Assembly (NCBI RefSeq): GCF_024509145.1
Contig: NC_071588.1
Span: forward strand, 10,678,011 to 10,742,010
DNA from: Vidua macroura
Lineage: Eukaryota; Chordata; Aves; Passeriformes; Viduidae
DNA: 64,000 nt
Direction of reading: 5' to 3'
Part shown: in pieces, positions 53,201-62,294 of the stretch
Numbering within the stretch: the stretch's first letter is position 1
Layout: every line of letters starts with the position of its first letter
Notes under the pieces: generated by a model
What the model saw: the letters and a program-made list of their open reading frames with translations, nothing else
Told to the model about the DNA's origin: nothing
Databases searched by the model: none
Position numbers and translations under genes: made by a program

Positions 53201-56200
53201 GAGGTCACCTGCAAAGTACAACACGTCAAGATGCAGAGATGTTTCTTGCTCACTGCTTTAGAGCTGCCTGTACACTAACACTGCACTGTACATATATGTT
53301 AAGACTCCCCACCACCCTGGAGCTACAGCCCTTCCCTGGCAGGAGATGCAGAACCCAGGTCTTGACCATGCCATCTCCTCCCCCAAATCCACTCGTACAG
53401 TGGACATCTGCCTAAAAAGGTAAACATAGGAAGCACTGCTGAGTTGCTCCTTCCATTATGCATGTTCTGCCATCTTTTACTCCCCCCCCACTTCAGAGAG
53501 ATTGTGGCAGGGATAGCTCCAGGCTGTGTTTCAGAGCTACATTCTTAATCTCAGAGGGAAATGAGAGTCCCTGCTGCACAAAGTGACTGTCAGGACACAC
53601 AGGAGCCGCATATCCCAGCAAATTGTTGCACAGGCATGTACAGTGCAGTGCTACAGCTGGGATTAGATTTGTCCATGAGTCCTCCCTCCCATCCAGCAGT
53701 TCATACCAGCCTTTACCTGAACACTGTATCTATTGAGCTGTCAAATTACAAGCAGTAGTTGGATTGGAAAATACTGCTAAAAACACAAATCAGAATAGAG
53801 AAGCCTGCCTGCATTTCTGGGAGGAAAGCTTCATCTTCAGTCTGACAGCCAACAGAGACAACTGCCTTGGTGCTAGGAGTCCAGGTCTGGGGAGAATAGG
53901 AATGTTTGGGATCTTCATTAGGAGGGGTGCCCACAACAGAAACCTCATGATAATCATTATCAGAAGCTTCCCACCGGAAGAGAGGCTGGGGAGCCAAGCT
54001 GAAGGAAGAGGAAGAGACTGGACTAGGAGCTGGGGTAGATGACACATGGGAAGGCTGAGGTGGGAGTGAGAGAATAGGTGCAGGGCCAGAGGCAGGAGAA
54101 GGAGCAGCGTTAGCAGGGACTATCTTTGCAGCTTCTTTGGAAGGCTGGAGCTGGGAAGAGACTGGAACAGAGATTGTCCTCCTGGGGAGGAGTGGGGATT
54201 CTGGAGGAAAAACCACCTAGAAAGACATGGAGGAAGAAGAAAGGTGAATAAATCCAAAGAGGAACCAACAAGCACTTCCTTTAACAGGAAGGCTGGCTGC
54301 TACCAGTATGTTTATCTAAGGGGGAAAAGCAGCAAGAAGGAGAAGGGATCTACAAAAGGTGCCGCTCTTTGTAGCTTAAGGAAGAGCACCATCTTATTCA
54401 TCCCCAGAAAGCCCTGCACAGGTACAGCACTGGACAAAATAAAGCCTGTGTGTCAGGCTTCCCAGTGGGGTTTTAAAAATAATCCCCACATGGACATTTG
54501 AGATGTGATAGCAGCAGACTGCATCAACAGATACCATAAGCAGCTCCCTCAGATCCCACTCCAGTTCTTAAACATCCAGAACTAGGAACCTGTGCTGCCT
54601 TCCCTTCTCAGACCAGACAAGGGTGAATAGTTACTTCTTCATTTTGGGTTGTTTAGGATGCTCAGAAACTCAATCTGCACCTCCACACAATGTGATCTGG
54701 ACAGAGGGACATGCTGGAATTTCCCAGCGCACGTGACCCTGCTTTCTACCTTCTCTACTTGCTGTTCACCACTCTGCTCTTCCCCCCGGGGCCTGGCAGT
54801 GACAGTGACCCCCTCTGTCAGCCAGGCGTCCTGGCTTTGCCATTCTTCCTGCTCCTGGTTATCGATGCCCAGTCTGTCCTGAAGCTCCTCAATCAAGCGA
54901 TCTTGGGACTCAGTCTTGTGGAATATGGCAGGACCTAGTTTACGCCTTGGAGAGAGATCCCGAGACATTGGATGCACATTCGCAGTCTCTTTTGTCCTCT
55001 TGATTAAAGATTTAATCTAAATGACAAAAGCAGTAGTATCAGCAGAGAAGAGCAAAGTCAGAGCAAGCCCCAAGATGCAACAGTACAAACTCAAAGACAT
55101 TAGTGACAATTGTGAGCAGGAAGAGTGATGGCATTTATTCCACAATGCCAAAATTCCTCTTGGCACAGCCCAGAATGGTGACTCAGTGCAAGGAAAAACC
55201 CAGTAAGGATAATCACAGCAGCCAAAAATAACTGTCTAGAAAAGGAAGGGAAAGATTAACCAGTGGGAAGCCAAGATAGGAGGTACAGCATGAGCACTCC
55301 ACTGAGCATTACAGAAACCTCAGCATCCCAAGGGCACAGAGCTGCGCCTCTGTGTTTGCCCTTGACAGGCACAAGGCTCTTGGTCGGAGATGTCTGGTGC
55401 ACAAAGTGTACTTCCAGCACAGAAAGGAACACTGACAGCTTCAGTAATGAGACCTAAAATGGTAAGCAGAGCAGAGGAGCTGCCATCCCAATCAGTAGCA
55501 CAAAACAGTCCTTTCAGCTTTTTGGAGGTCTCTGTGGACTGAGCCTTACCCCAGTTAGGGAATAAAAGTCCACTTCACAAGGAAGTCCCTACAAACTGCC
55601 ATGTTCTGTGCTGCTGAACCACATGCAGGAGAGACCACAAGATAAAGCTGGGGGTTGTGAAGCCCTGTGACATGCAGCTGTCAGTGACACTGCTCAGAGC
55701 TCGTGCTGTTAGTGGGGTTAGCCCCGGCACACTCACTGCATGCACACCCTGTTAGTGTGCTGGCAGAACAGTCCTGGCTAGGACTTGCCCTACTCCTACA
55801 TTCACTCAGTGCCTGCCTGGCCTGATGCAGAAATCCTCTCAATGGGTGGTTTGGAGACACATGGCAGATCCCATTCAGCCTTCCCAAGGTTTTCAGGAGA
55901 TTCTGGAGTGACTGTAGAGCTTCTGAATTGCTCATTTTCTTGGTCTCCTCTGGCCTTGTTCATGTTAGCAGTACCTGCCTTCCTTAGAGTTCTGTCTCTG
56001 CCCTGTCTCTTCTTGCCCAGATCAGGACAGTGGTACACCTTGGTTTCATGTGGCACTTCAGCTTTTAGCTCCTGTCCTTGCTCCACTACAAAGCCCATCT
56101 GGTTTTTAGTGTCCGGGAAGACATCCCACTGATCCAGTGCAACAACAGAAGGTTCATTAACAGAATCCAAAACATTCTCATTCTTTGCATGCACCTCTGG

Positions 56201-59200
56201 TACATGTGCAGGCAGCTCCAGGGCCCACAGCTCATCTAAAGCTGTTTCCACACTTCTGCCCTGGGAGGAAAGAGCTGAGTTGTCCCTGAGTGCTCCCTGC
56301 TGATGCAGCTCCTTGGCTATCTGCCCCTTCTTTGAAACGGGTACACTTGAGATTCTGGGGTCAGTTATCTGCTCCTTCTTCTCAGTCTCTTTTGCCACGT
56401 CATACCCTAAGCCCCGTGCCTCCACATTAGCAGATCTACAGAGAAGCTCCACACTGGAAACTGGCACAGCCTGGGAAGCATTTTTGGAAGAGTCAGGCTT
56501 CCTGTTCAGCTGAACTAAGCTGGCAGAAGCCACTTGCTCCCCACGAGTAGCATAACCAGAGGAGCTCCGTGGTGGGGGCACAGGGACAGTTTGTGCTAAA
56601 TGGGGCACAGGTGGAGGGGCAGCAGGATGCCCTGACAAAGGCAGAACTGTGGTGTCACTCCCTTCCTCAATGCAGGTGTCTGCTGAGGGGACAGATGTTG
56701 GCACTGTTGAGACCCCACTGTGACTTGCAGAAGGGTGTTTGGAATGGGACAGCACTGTTAAACTGTGAGGAGCGTTGCTGAAGTCTGCATTTGCTGAACT
56801 GAGAACCGGTTCTAGGGAAGATTCAGAAATCAGAGACACAGTGGAACTAGTCTGCAAAAGAAGAGATAGAAGGAATAAGGAGAGAAAAAGATAATGACAG
56901 AGATAAGGAGAAGGAAAAAAAGACACAGAATTAAGCATTATAAGTATCATGACTTCCAAATCAAAAAGCCATGTTGACCCAAATCCTTACTTCCAAGAGT
57001 AAGGAAGAAAAATGAGACACCAAAGAGCAGAACCAGTATGACACTGTACTGATCTTCATGAGTTCTACAGCCACTGCGATCCTTTTCCTGGGCCCTCCTC
57101 CTCAGTGACAGCTCAGTGTTCACCTACAGCTGTGATGGGGGCATGGCACAGCCACTGCCACTGCTGGGAAGCCAGCTCCAAACCCAGGAGTGTCTTGACT
57201 GTGAATAAAGGTCACATAAATTTACTCACAGTCAGACATGTAAATTTCATATTCAAAAGCTGCAAAAAATTCAATCAATGACTAGAACAAAGCATGACAT
57301 TTTCTTCTTGATACACTTAATAAAATGCTCCAGTTGGCTGAGTTCATGGCAGTGAAAACAAAGCTTCAGGGCATTCACAGCAAGAGCAGATGACATGGGC
57401 TTTGTTCTATTCACATCACTAATCTCACCTTGGAAGTGACACACACCGAATCTATACCAGCCTGTCAGTCATTCCAGGCCCTTGTGAGCATTGCTTAGGT
57501 GGCAGATTAGCATCTTCCCCTTAGGCCAAAGACTCCACATTGACATTGTAATAAAATCAGTATTAATTTTGATCCAAAAAAACATTCCAAGAAGAGCAAC
57601 TAATACATAGGTTTTGGTTTTCCTTGACTTACAGGATCTTTTGAAAACAAAAGATCATAGGTCCTTCTGTGTGGTGGTTCCTGACTAAACTCTAGGAGAC
57701 TAAGTAGTACTACTCCTTTTTCTTAGAAAGGGAGACAGAACAGCAACTTGGACAAGCTCACACAGCAGGTCCACCTAAGACCAAGACTGTGCCTTCTCAG
57801 TTTTAAAAATGTACCCACAAAGGACTTCCAAATCCAAGAGCTATCAAGACCTGCTCTGACTGACTCTTAGTCATATTTTCCAGAGAAGCCTAAAAAAACC
57901 AGATGCTTATGCTCTGAGTGGAAGGGCACATAACTTCGTAAGCCCCATGTATGCTACCTCTCAGTCTCCACTTACCTTTCTGAGATACTTATCATGAAAA
58001 AAACTATATAATTAACAGAACAATCACAAAACCTGTCAGTAAATGGAATAATAATAACCTTCAGCTGACCTGAGCTCCTGCCATGCTGAGGGGCCAGGAG
58101 CTGGCACACATGCACAAGCTTGCAAAGTCACACCAGTAGTGCTACAAGGAGACTCTTCTCAGAAAGGAAAGAGCAATAAGAGACCAAATTTCTTTACAGA
58201 TTGCTCTTCCCTTCGAATAGCACAGCCAGGCTACTGTGACCACAGTCACAGCTGAGAGAAAAATGACTAGCAAGTATATTAAAATGAGGGAATTTCCCAA
58301 CAGCGCCCGCTCCCTGAATTTTGCCTAAGCTGGGTACACCTGTAAACGTAACCTGGTTTGATGCTGTGCTTCACATTTGGTTTCCAGACTTCCTAAAATG
58401 AAGTCAGTAATTTTCAAGGCAAGAGTAACGTTTTGCTCAAATGTGATTATTTTCAACATACTGAAATCATACTAATTCCAAAATAAGAGCAACGGGTGAG
58501 CACTCAACAGTAACAGAACAGTTAACTACAAGCATTCAGCTATGCAGTAAGCAGGCATCACATTACACAGAAATGGCAGAGGGTAAAAAAACAAGTGCAT
58601 TAAGTAATCTCAGTGCCTGATGACTGATTAACCAGATAACCAAAATCAAATGGATTCTGCAAGCAAAAAGAAGGGGCAACAAATTAGGGTGACAAAATAT
58701 AATAAAGGGGTAATGTATCATCACCTTTTACTCGGGGGTACAAGGCAAATCAAGCACCAGTGCCCTCCACTCCTCCCATCCTCATCTACTGCAACTTCTA
58801 TCAATTCCAACTCATTACACATCATATTTGGGTTTTTGATCCTATATCCTGCAGTCACACACGGGTCTGATGCTCAAACAGCAGCCTTTCATATTCCACC
58901 TTTGCAAGAACTCTCCTTGTCTCCCTTATATTCTGACACTAGTACAGACTAGAATACATTTTACAGGCAAGTTAACACCCCCAGCTGGCACAATCACAAG
59001 AGGTAAAACCAAATAAAAAGGACCAAAGGGAAAATGAAGCAACCTGGAGGACAGGAAAAAAGGAAAGTAACTTAAGAACAGCCAATGACACCATTAACAA
59101 AAGGGAAATTATCACAGAAGCCATGTTCCTTGTGCTCCAGGAAGAATGTTTAGGCACAGATGAGCTCAATGCTTCACAAAAATACAATGCTGTGCTTAAT

Positions 59201-62200
59201 AAAGCCCAATTCTTAACATCTTGCTGCATTTCAATTTGGTCTCTGAGATCAACTGAAAACTAAGCCAGGAAGGCAGGTGGTATTAGCCACAGCAGCTCAT
59301 CTCTGTCATGCAGGTTTTAGTGGAGATTCTAAAGCTTCTCAAGAGTGCAAAGTACTGGAACACCCACAGTTAAAAATGTCCACTCCCTGTATCTTGCCAA
59401 AGAAACCTGAGCTGGGCAAGGTCATTCTCAGTTGCAGAGAGCTCACCTGGGAGCAAAGGCTGGGCCACACCCTGAGCTAGTTGCCTGATAAAAGCAACAG
59501 GGGCACAAGGCCATAGTGCTCAGCTCCCACAGCACATGGAAGGAGCAGGGCACAGAATGCCAGAAGCACAAGTTGAAACTCTCTCCAGCTTCACAACACT
59601 GCAGTGTTTCAGCCAGGCTGAACAGAGCTTGTGGCTATCCTGCACCACACCATAGGACCTCAGAAGGAGAAAAAAGACAACACTAAGGTGTCAATATTTG
59701 CAACTGACTAAACACACACTATAATAAGCCTAGAGAAAACACTGAGGAACTCCAAGAGTCTCACCGATTTAGGTGCATGTGCCAGGAATGGCAGACTTAT
59801 TTCCATTCCAGCAAGCACAAGGCAAGTGAAGCTTCTCAGAACAGTGCTAGGGTCTGAACTCACACACTTGTCACAACTCTGGGTATTGTACTGACCTCCA
59901 TGGGACCCACCAAGCACAGTAAGAGCAGCAAACAGCAAAAGTTGTCACGACATGTTCTGCACCTCTCCTCACAAAACATTGCTTAGCTCTGGCTGCCCCA
60001 CCTAACGTCATCTAGGAGGGGATGGAGTTCAGCACAGACAGGAAATCTCAAGCATCCAGCAGAATCTTCCATATAGGGATAAAACAGAGTTAGGAACTGA
60101 TTTAGGATTAGAAAGCAGATAGGAATGTAAAAAAGGCAGACCTAACAAAGAGATTATTCAGTATATTTGCTTTCTCCACCTCTCAGAAGAAATCCAAGTC
60201 AATAGTTCAGTAAAACTATAAGCAAAGCAGCTGAAAGTAGGAAGTGAGAAAGTATTTTTCATTTTGCTATGTGTATGGGTAAATGAAATCTCATGAAAAC
60301 AACCTCCACAGTTCATCATCTAGTGCAGGAATGGTAACACGCCCACATAAATAAAGAAAAAGTTTTTAAAGTACATATGCTGACACTGAATAGTATTTGC
60401 CATCCTTTGCCCCCACAAGAAGCTGAACTTTAATACCATGTTGAAGTGAATGGCAGATTTTGTTTTAAGATAAAACCTTTGAAATCTCCTTTTGTCTTAT
60501 GTAAATGCCTGGAATATCCATCCTCCTCAGGGAAAGCACATCAGGGTAAAAACACACTCCAGAGAGGAGCCATCCCACAGAACAGAAGGGCCTGGTCTCT
60601 GTCAGTAAGCAGAGTGGTGTCCCATGCCTCTCTCCTTCTCATTAAGTTGTAGCACAGCAAAATAATTCACTCTGTACCGAGCAGTAACAAAGCTCATTAT
60701 CTCTGGCAAACAGACAAACTGCAGAACTGAAGGAAAAACAGATCCCAGAACTGCCTTACCCTGCCAGTGATAAGAATTTATAGCAGTCAAGGATACCCAG
60801 CGCCCCACTCAGAAAGCACAAATACACCACAGGAAGTTTATCAGAGCAAATGTGAGACGTAAAGGAGGCATTCTGGACACCAACCAAGGTCAGCAAATGT
60901 GGTTAACAGGCAAGAGAGACTGGGGTGGATAGGGACAAGATGAAGCATAAAGCTGTCATGACAGGGTACCTTGAAGTCAGAGAGAGATGCCATCAGCTCA
61001 TCCAGTTCTCGTGTAGCTGAAGAAGCAGAAATTCGGGTCTGCTGCTGACTGGCAGTGACACGCTGGGGGCTGCTCACCTCACCCTGGCTCACAGTGATTG
61101 CAGGCCTGGCCAGGGGGAAAAAATAAAATAAAATTTTAGAAAGAGTGTGTTTAAACATGGGAGAGCATTCCTAGACTCAAAGTCCCACTGTTCCCCCAAG
61201 TAAGCAGAGCATGAGGAGTTTCACCAGCACAGCCCAACCTGGCCCAGCTTCCCCAACATGCGCAGACCCTGCCTCACGTGTGCACACACATCCCATCCAC
61301 TAAGAAACAGAGGATGCCTGCACATTCTTTTTGTCAGACAGGGGTGTTTGTGGTCAGCTCTAAATCTGAGCTTGAACAGCCTACCTCTAATGCATGATTT
61401 AGGCATTTTTCCATCCAGAAGTAGATTACAAAGCACCAGCACCACCTGACTTGTGACCCTTTAGACAAAACTCATCTTCCATCCATCTCCTGCAGCAGCT
61501 GCCCCTACACTACAGTCACCCTTCCCCTAGGAGCCCATCCCACCTCACCCAAGCCTGCAACCACCACATTACTCACACTGGACTTGGCACGGAGCTCTCC
61601 AGCTCATCCAGCAGGCTCTCCACACTGGGACGCACATCTTCAATCCCACGTGCACCATTTCGCTTTGGCTTTTCTTTTGTTGGGGGTGCAGCCTTCCCTC
61701 CCCCTGAGCTGCTGTTCTCTGGGACAACATAGTGAGGGCCAGCCACATTGGGCAGTGACGGGCTTCTGCCAGCCTCATCTGAAGAAAGGGGAGCAGAAAA
61801 GAGCCATTCAGAGCCCCATTCCACACATACACATATGCTAATCACAGGCAAATACAAAACATCGTCCAGAAATGTTGTGGAACATCCATCTTCGAGGATA
61901 TTAAAAACTTAACAGTGCAAGGGGCTGAGCAACCTAAACTAACTTCAAAACTTTAGTTAGAAGCAGTTTTGAAGTTGGCCTTGCTTTGAGCAGAGTGCTG
62001 CAGCTCAAACCTCAAGAGATCCCACCCTCACTAAATGAATCTTTGATTAAGGGCTGGAGGGGTCTCCCTCACTAAGGATGTTGGAAAGAAAAAGCAAGCT
62101 ACTATTCTGAGAATCAAATTATCCACTCATACCAAATGTCCTCCTATTCCTTACCTGCTGTGAAGCCACTGGCAGGAGTATGTTGAACAGCATTCAGTTC

Positions 62201-62294
62201 CAGAAGGAGTCTGTCCAATTCTGAGAGGTTGCTGCCCAGAGAGGAGCTGGTCATTGTGGGAGATGGTTCCGCAGACTTCTGCTTGTTTGGAAAA
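46965..62294 (-). CDS. PXN: PXN, paxillin (partial, 5' exons beyond the window)
   Basis: Paxillin is a focal-adhesion scaffold: its LD motifs bind FAK, vinculin, GIT1 and parvin, and its LIM domains target it to adhesions. In-window exons of the standard form, in transcript order, are 62155-62294, 61577-61778, 60970-61105, 50851-51021, 50332-50505, 49697-49778, 49200-49348 and 46965-47231 (1321 nt), ending KLFC-TAG. They encode LD2 to LD5 and LIM1 to LIM4 and match human paxillin closely. Three further phase-0 open exons (55817-56851, 54750-55016, 53809-54216) fit between LD4 and LD5 and would make a long isoform. LD1 and the exons with Tyr31 and Tyr118 are upstream of 64000; Tyr118 would be in the exon that splices to 62294. 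Confidence 0.95.
47232..49199. other. PXN: PXN intron before the last exon
   Basis: This 1.97 kb intron contains a poly(T) run near 47588-47600 and a weak MIR-like phrase (agtgggaaactgaggcag) near 48038. I see no further exon. Confidence 0.7.
49200..49348 (-). CDS. PXN: PXN exon: end of LIM2 and start of LIM3
   Basis: The exon encodes FHEKDGKAYCRKDYFDMFAP, then KCGGCARAILENYI and WHPECFVCR. It completes LIM2 and opens LIM3, the pair that in vertebrates drives focal-adhesion targeting and PTP-PEST binding. The donor is CGG/GTAAGA at 49199 and the exon ends in phase 0. Confidence 0.96.
49697..49778 (-). CDS. PXN: PXN exon: LIM2 central part
   Basis: A short 82-nt exon encoding KVVTALDRTWHPEHFFCAQC and GAFFGPE, with the HxxHFFCxxC zinc ligands. 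It ends in phase 1 (GAA G) and joins cleanly to the next exon. Confidence 0.96.
50332..50505 (-). CDS. PXN: PXN exon: LIM1 core and start of LIM2
   Basis: The exon encodes VVTAMGKTWHPEHFVCTHCQ through DYHNLFSPRCYYCNGPILD, 58 codons in phase 0 at both ends. All LIM1 zinc ligands after the first CxxC are here, and the first CxxC of LIM2 (CYYC). Confidence 0.96.
50851..51021 (-). CDS. PXN: PXN exon: LD5 motif and first zinc ligands of LIM1
   Basis: Fifty-seven codons in phase 0, starting FMAQGKAGSSSPPS, with the LD5 motif in QLDTMLGSLQSDLNKLG and ending CGACKKPIAGQ. The linker before LD5 (STASKPG) differs from human, the rest is close. All alternative middle exons of the gene would join to this exon. 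Confidence 0.95.
51022..53808. other. PXN: PXN intron with one possible cassette exon
   Basis: This 2.8 kb stretch between 53809 and 51021 is mostly unique sequence. A phase-0 exon-like segment lies at 53098-53208. Nothing else is recognised. Confidence 0.65.
53098..53208 (-). CDS. PXN: Possible PXN cassette exon (37 codons)
   Basis: On the minus strand a good acceptor (gtactttgcag) is followed by 111 open nucleotides, VTSAPPLVHSASLLAAPAPW onward, then ATG/GTGTGT as donor. The length keeps phase 0 on both sides and the place is the same as the human beta/gamma paxillin insert, just before FMAQ. The peptide itself does not resemble the human insert, so this is a guess. Confidence 0.3.
53809..54216 (-). 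CDS. PXN: PXN long-isoform exon, Pro/Ser-rich (136 codons)
   Basis: The exon starts after tttctag with VVFPPESPLLPRRTISVPVS, continues Pro/Ser/Ala-rich, and ends VGCQTEDEAFLPEMQ. The following intron would start GCAGGC, a GC donor; with it the exon is 408 nt and in phase 0 at both ends, joining to FMAQ. No GT donor keeps the frame. Not part of the standard 557-residue paxillin, but similar exons occur in predicted long vertebrate isoforms as I recall them. Confidence 0.65.
54750..55016 (-). CDS. PXN: PXN long-isoform exon with LD-like helix (89 codons)
   Basis: The exon is bounded by tcatttag and AAG/GTAGAA and is open for 89 codons in phase 0. It reads IKSLIKRTKETANVHPMSRD, then SPRRKLGPAIFHKTESQDR and LIEELQDRLGIDNQEQEEW. 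The last part is an acidic amphipathic helix resembling an LD motif. Clean splice sites, phase and composition support a real exon. Confidence 0.75.
55017..55816. other. PXN: Stretch between two PXN long-isoform exons
   Basis: No further exon is convincing. A minus-strand AATAAA at 55134-55139 could serve an alternative terminal exon if the upstream exon is not spliced. Confidence 0.5.
55817..56851 (-). CDS. PXN: PXN large long-isoform exon (345 codons)
   Basis: After a tcttttgcag acceptor the frame is open from TSSTVSLISESSLEP for more than 345 codons. It includes a proline-rich SH3-ligand-like PVPPPR (56567-56584), an LD-like LDELWALEL (56213-56239), and a Lys/Arg-rich C-terminal part. The frame meets TGA at 55802-55804. 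Two ends are possible: splicing at CAG/GCAGGC (55815-55816, a GC donor) which gives 1035 nt in phase 0 on both sides, or termination at the TGA. The upstream join is SDFK from exon 60970-61105, also phase 0. Function of this insert is unknown. Confidence 0.7.
56852..60969. other. PXN: Large PXN intron
   Basis: This 4.1 kb intron separates the LD4 exon from the large middle exon. It holds a MIR-like fragment near 57715-57800. I see no exon, RNA gene or CR1 copy. Confidence 0.7.
57715..57800 (+). mobile_element. Possible MIR fragment in a PXN intron
   Basis: The phrases agaaagggagacagaacagc, acttggacaagctcacacag and caggtccacc follow the order of the MIR 3' half (gttaagtgacttgcccaagg then tcacacagc). 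The similarity is weak. Confidence 0.35.
60970..61105 (-). CDS. PXN: PXN exon with LD4 motif
   Basis: The exon encodes PAITVSQGEVSSPQRVTASQ and then ISASSATRELDELMASLSDFK. LD4 (ELDELMASL) is the main binding site for the FAK FAT domain and GIT1. It ends in phase 0, so it can join either FMAQ (standard form) or the large exon at 56851. Confidence 0.96.
61577..61778 (-). CDS. PXN: PXN exon with LD3 motif
   Basis: The exon encodes DEAGRSPSLPNVAGPHYVVP, then PPTKEKPKRNGARGIEDVRP and SVESLLDELESSVPSPV with the LD3 motif. The first half differs from mammals in a way typical of the loose linker; the LD3 end is nearly identical. Splice donor is GT/GTGAGT at 61575-61576. Confidence 0.95.
62155..62294 (-). 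CDS. PXN: PXN exon with LD2 motif (first in-window exon)
   Basis: The exon encodes FPNKQKSAEPSPTMTSSSLG, then NLSELDRLLLELNAVQ, the LD2 motif that binds FAK and vinculin, and ends GFTA. Its first base completes the Ser codon after Tyr118, so the Tyr118 exon lies upstream, outside the window. Acceptor is tatcttcag, donor GCAG/GTAAGG. Confidence 0.96.

Noticed and set aside
56852..56959. Hydrophobic N-terminal extension of the large PXN open frame (FFPSPYLCHYLFLSLFLLS-like)
   Set aside because: It looks like a signal or membrane segment but is the polypyrimidine tract and upstream intron read in frame; a good acceptor lies at 56852-56853.
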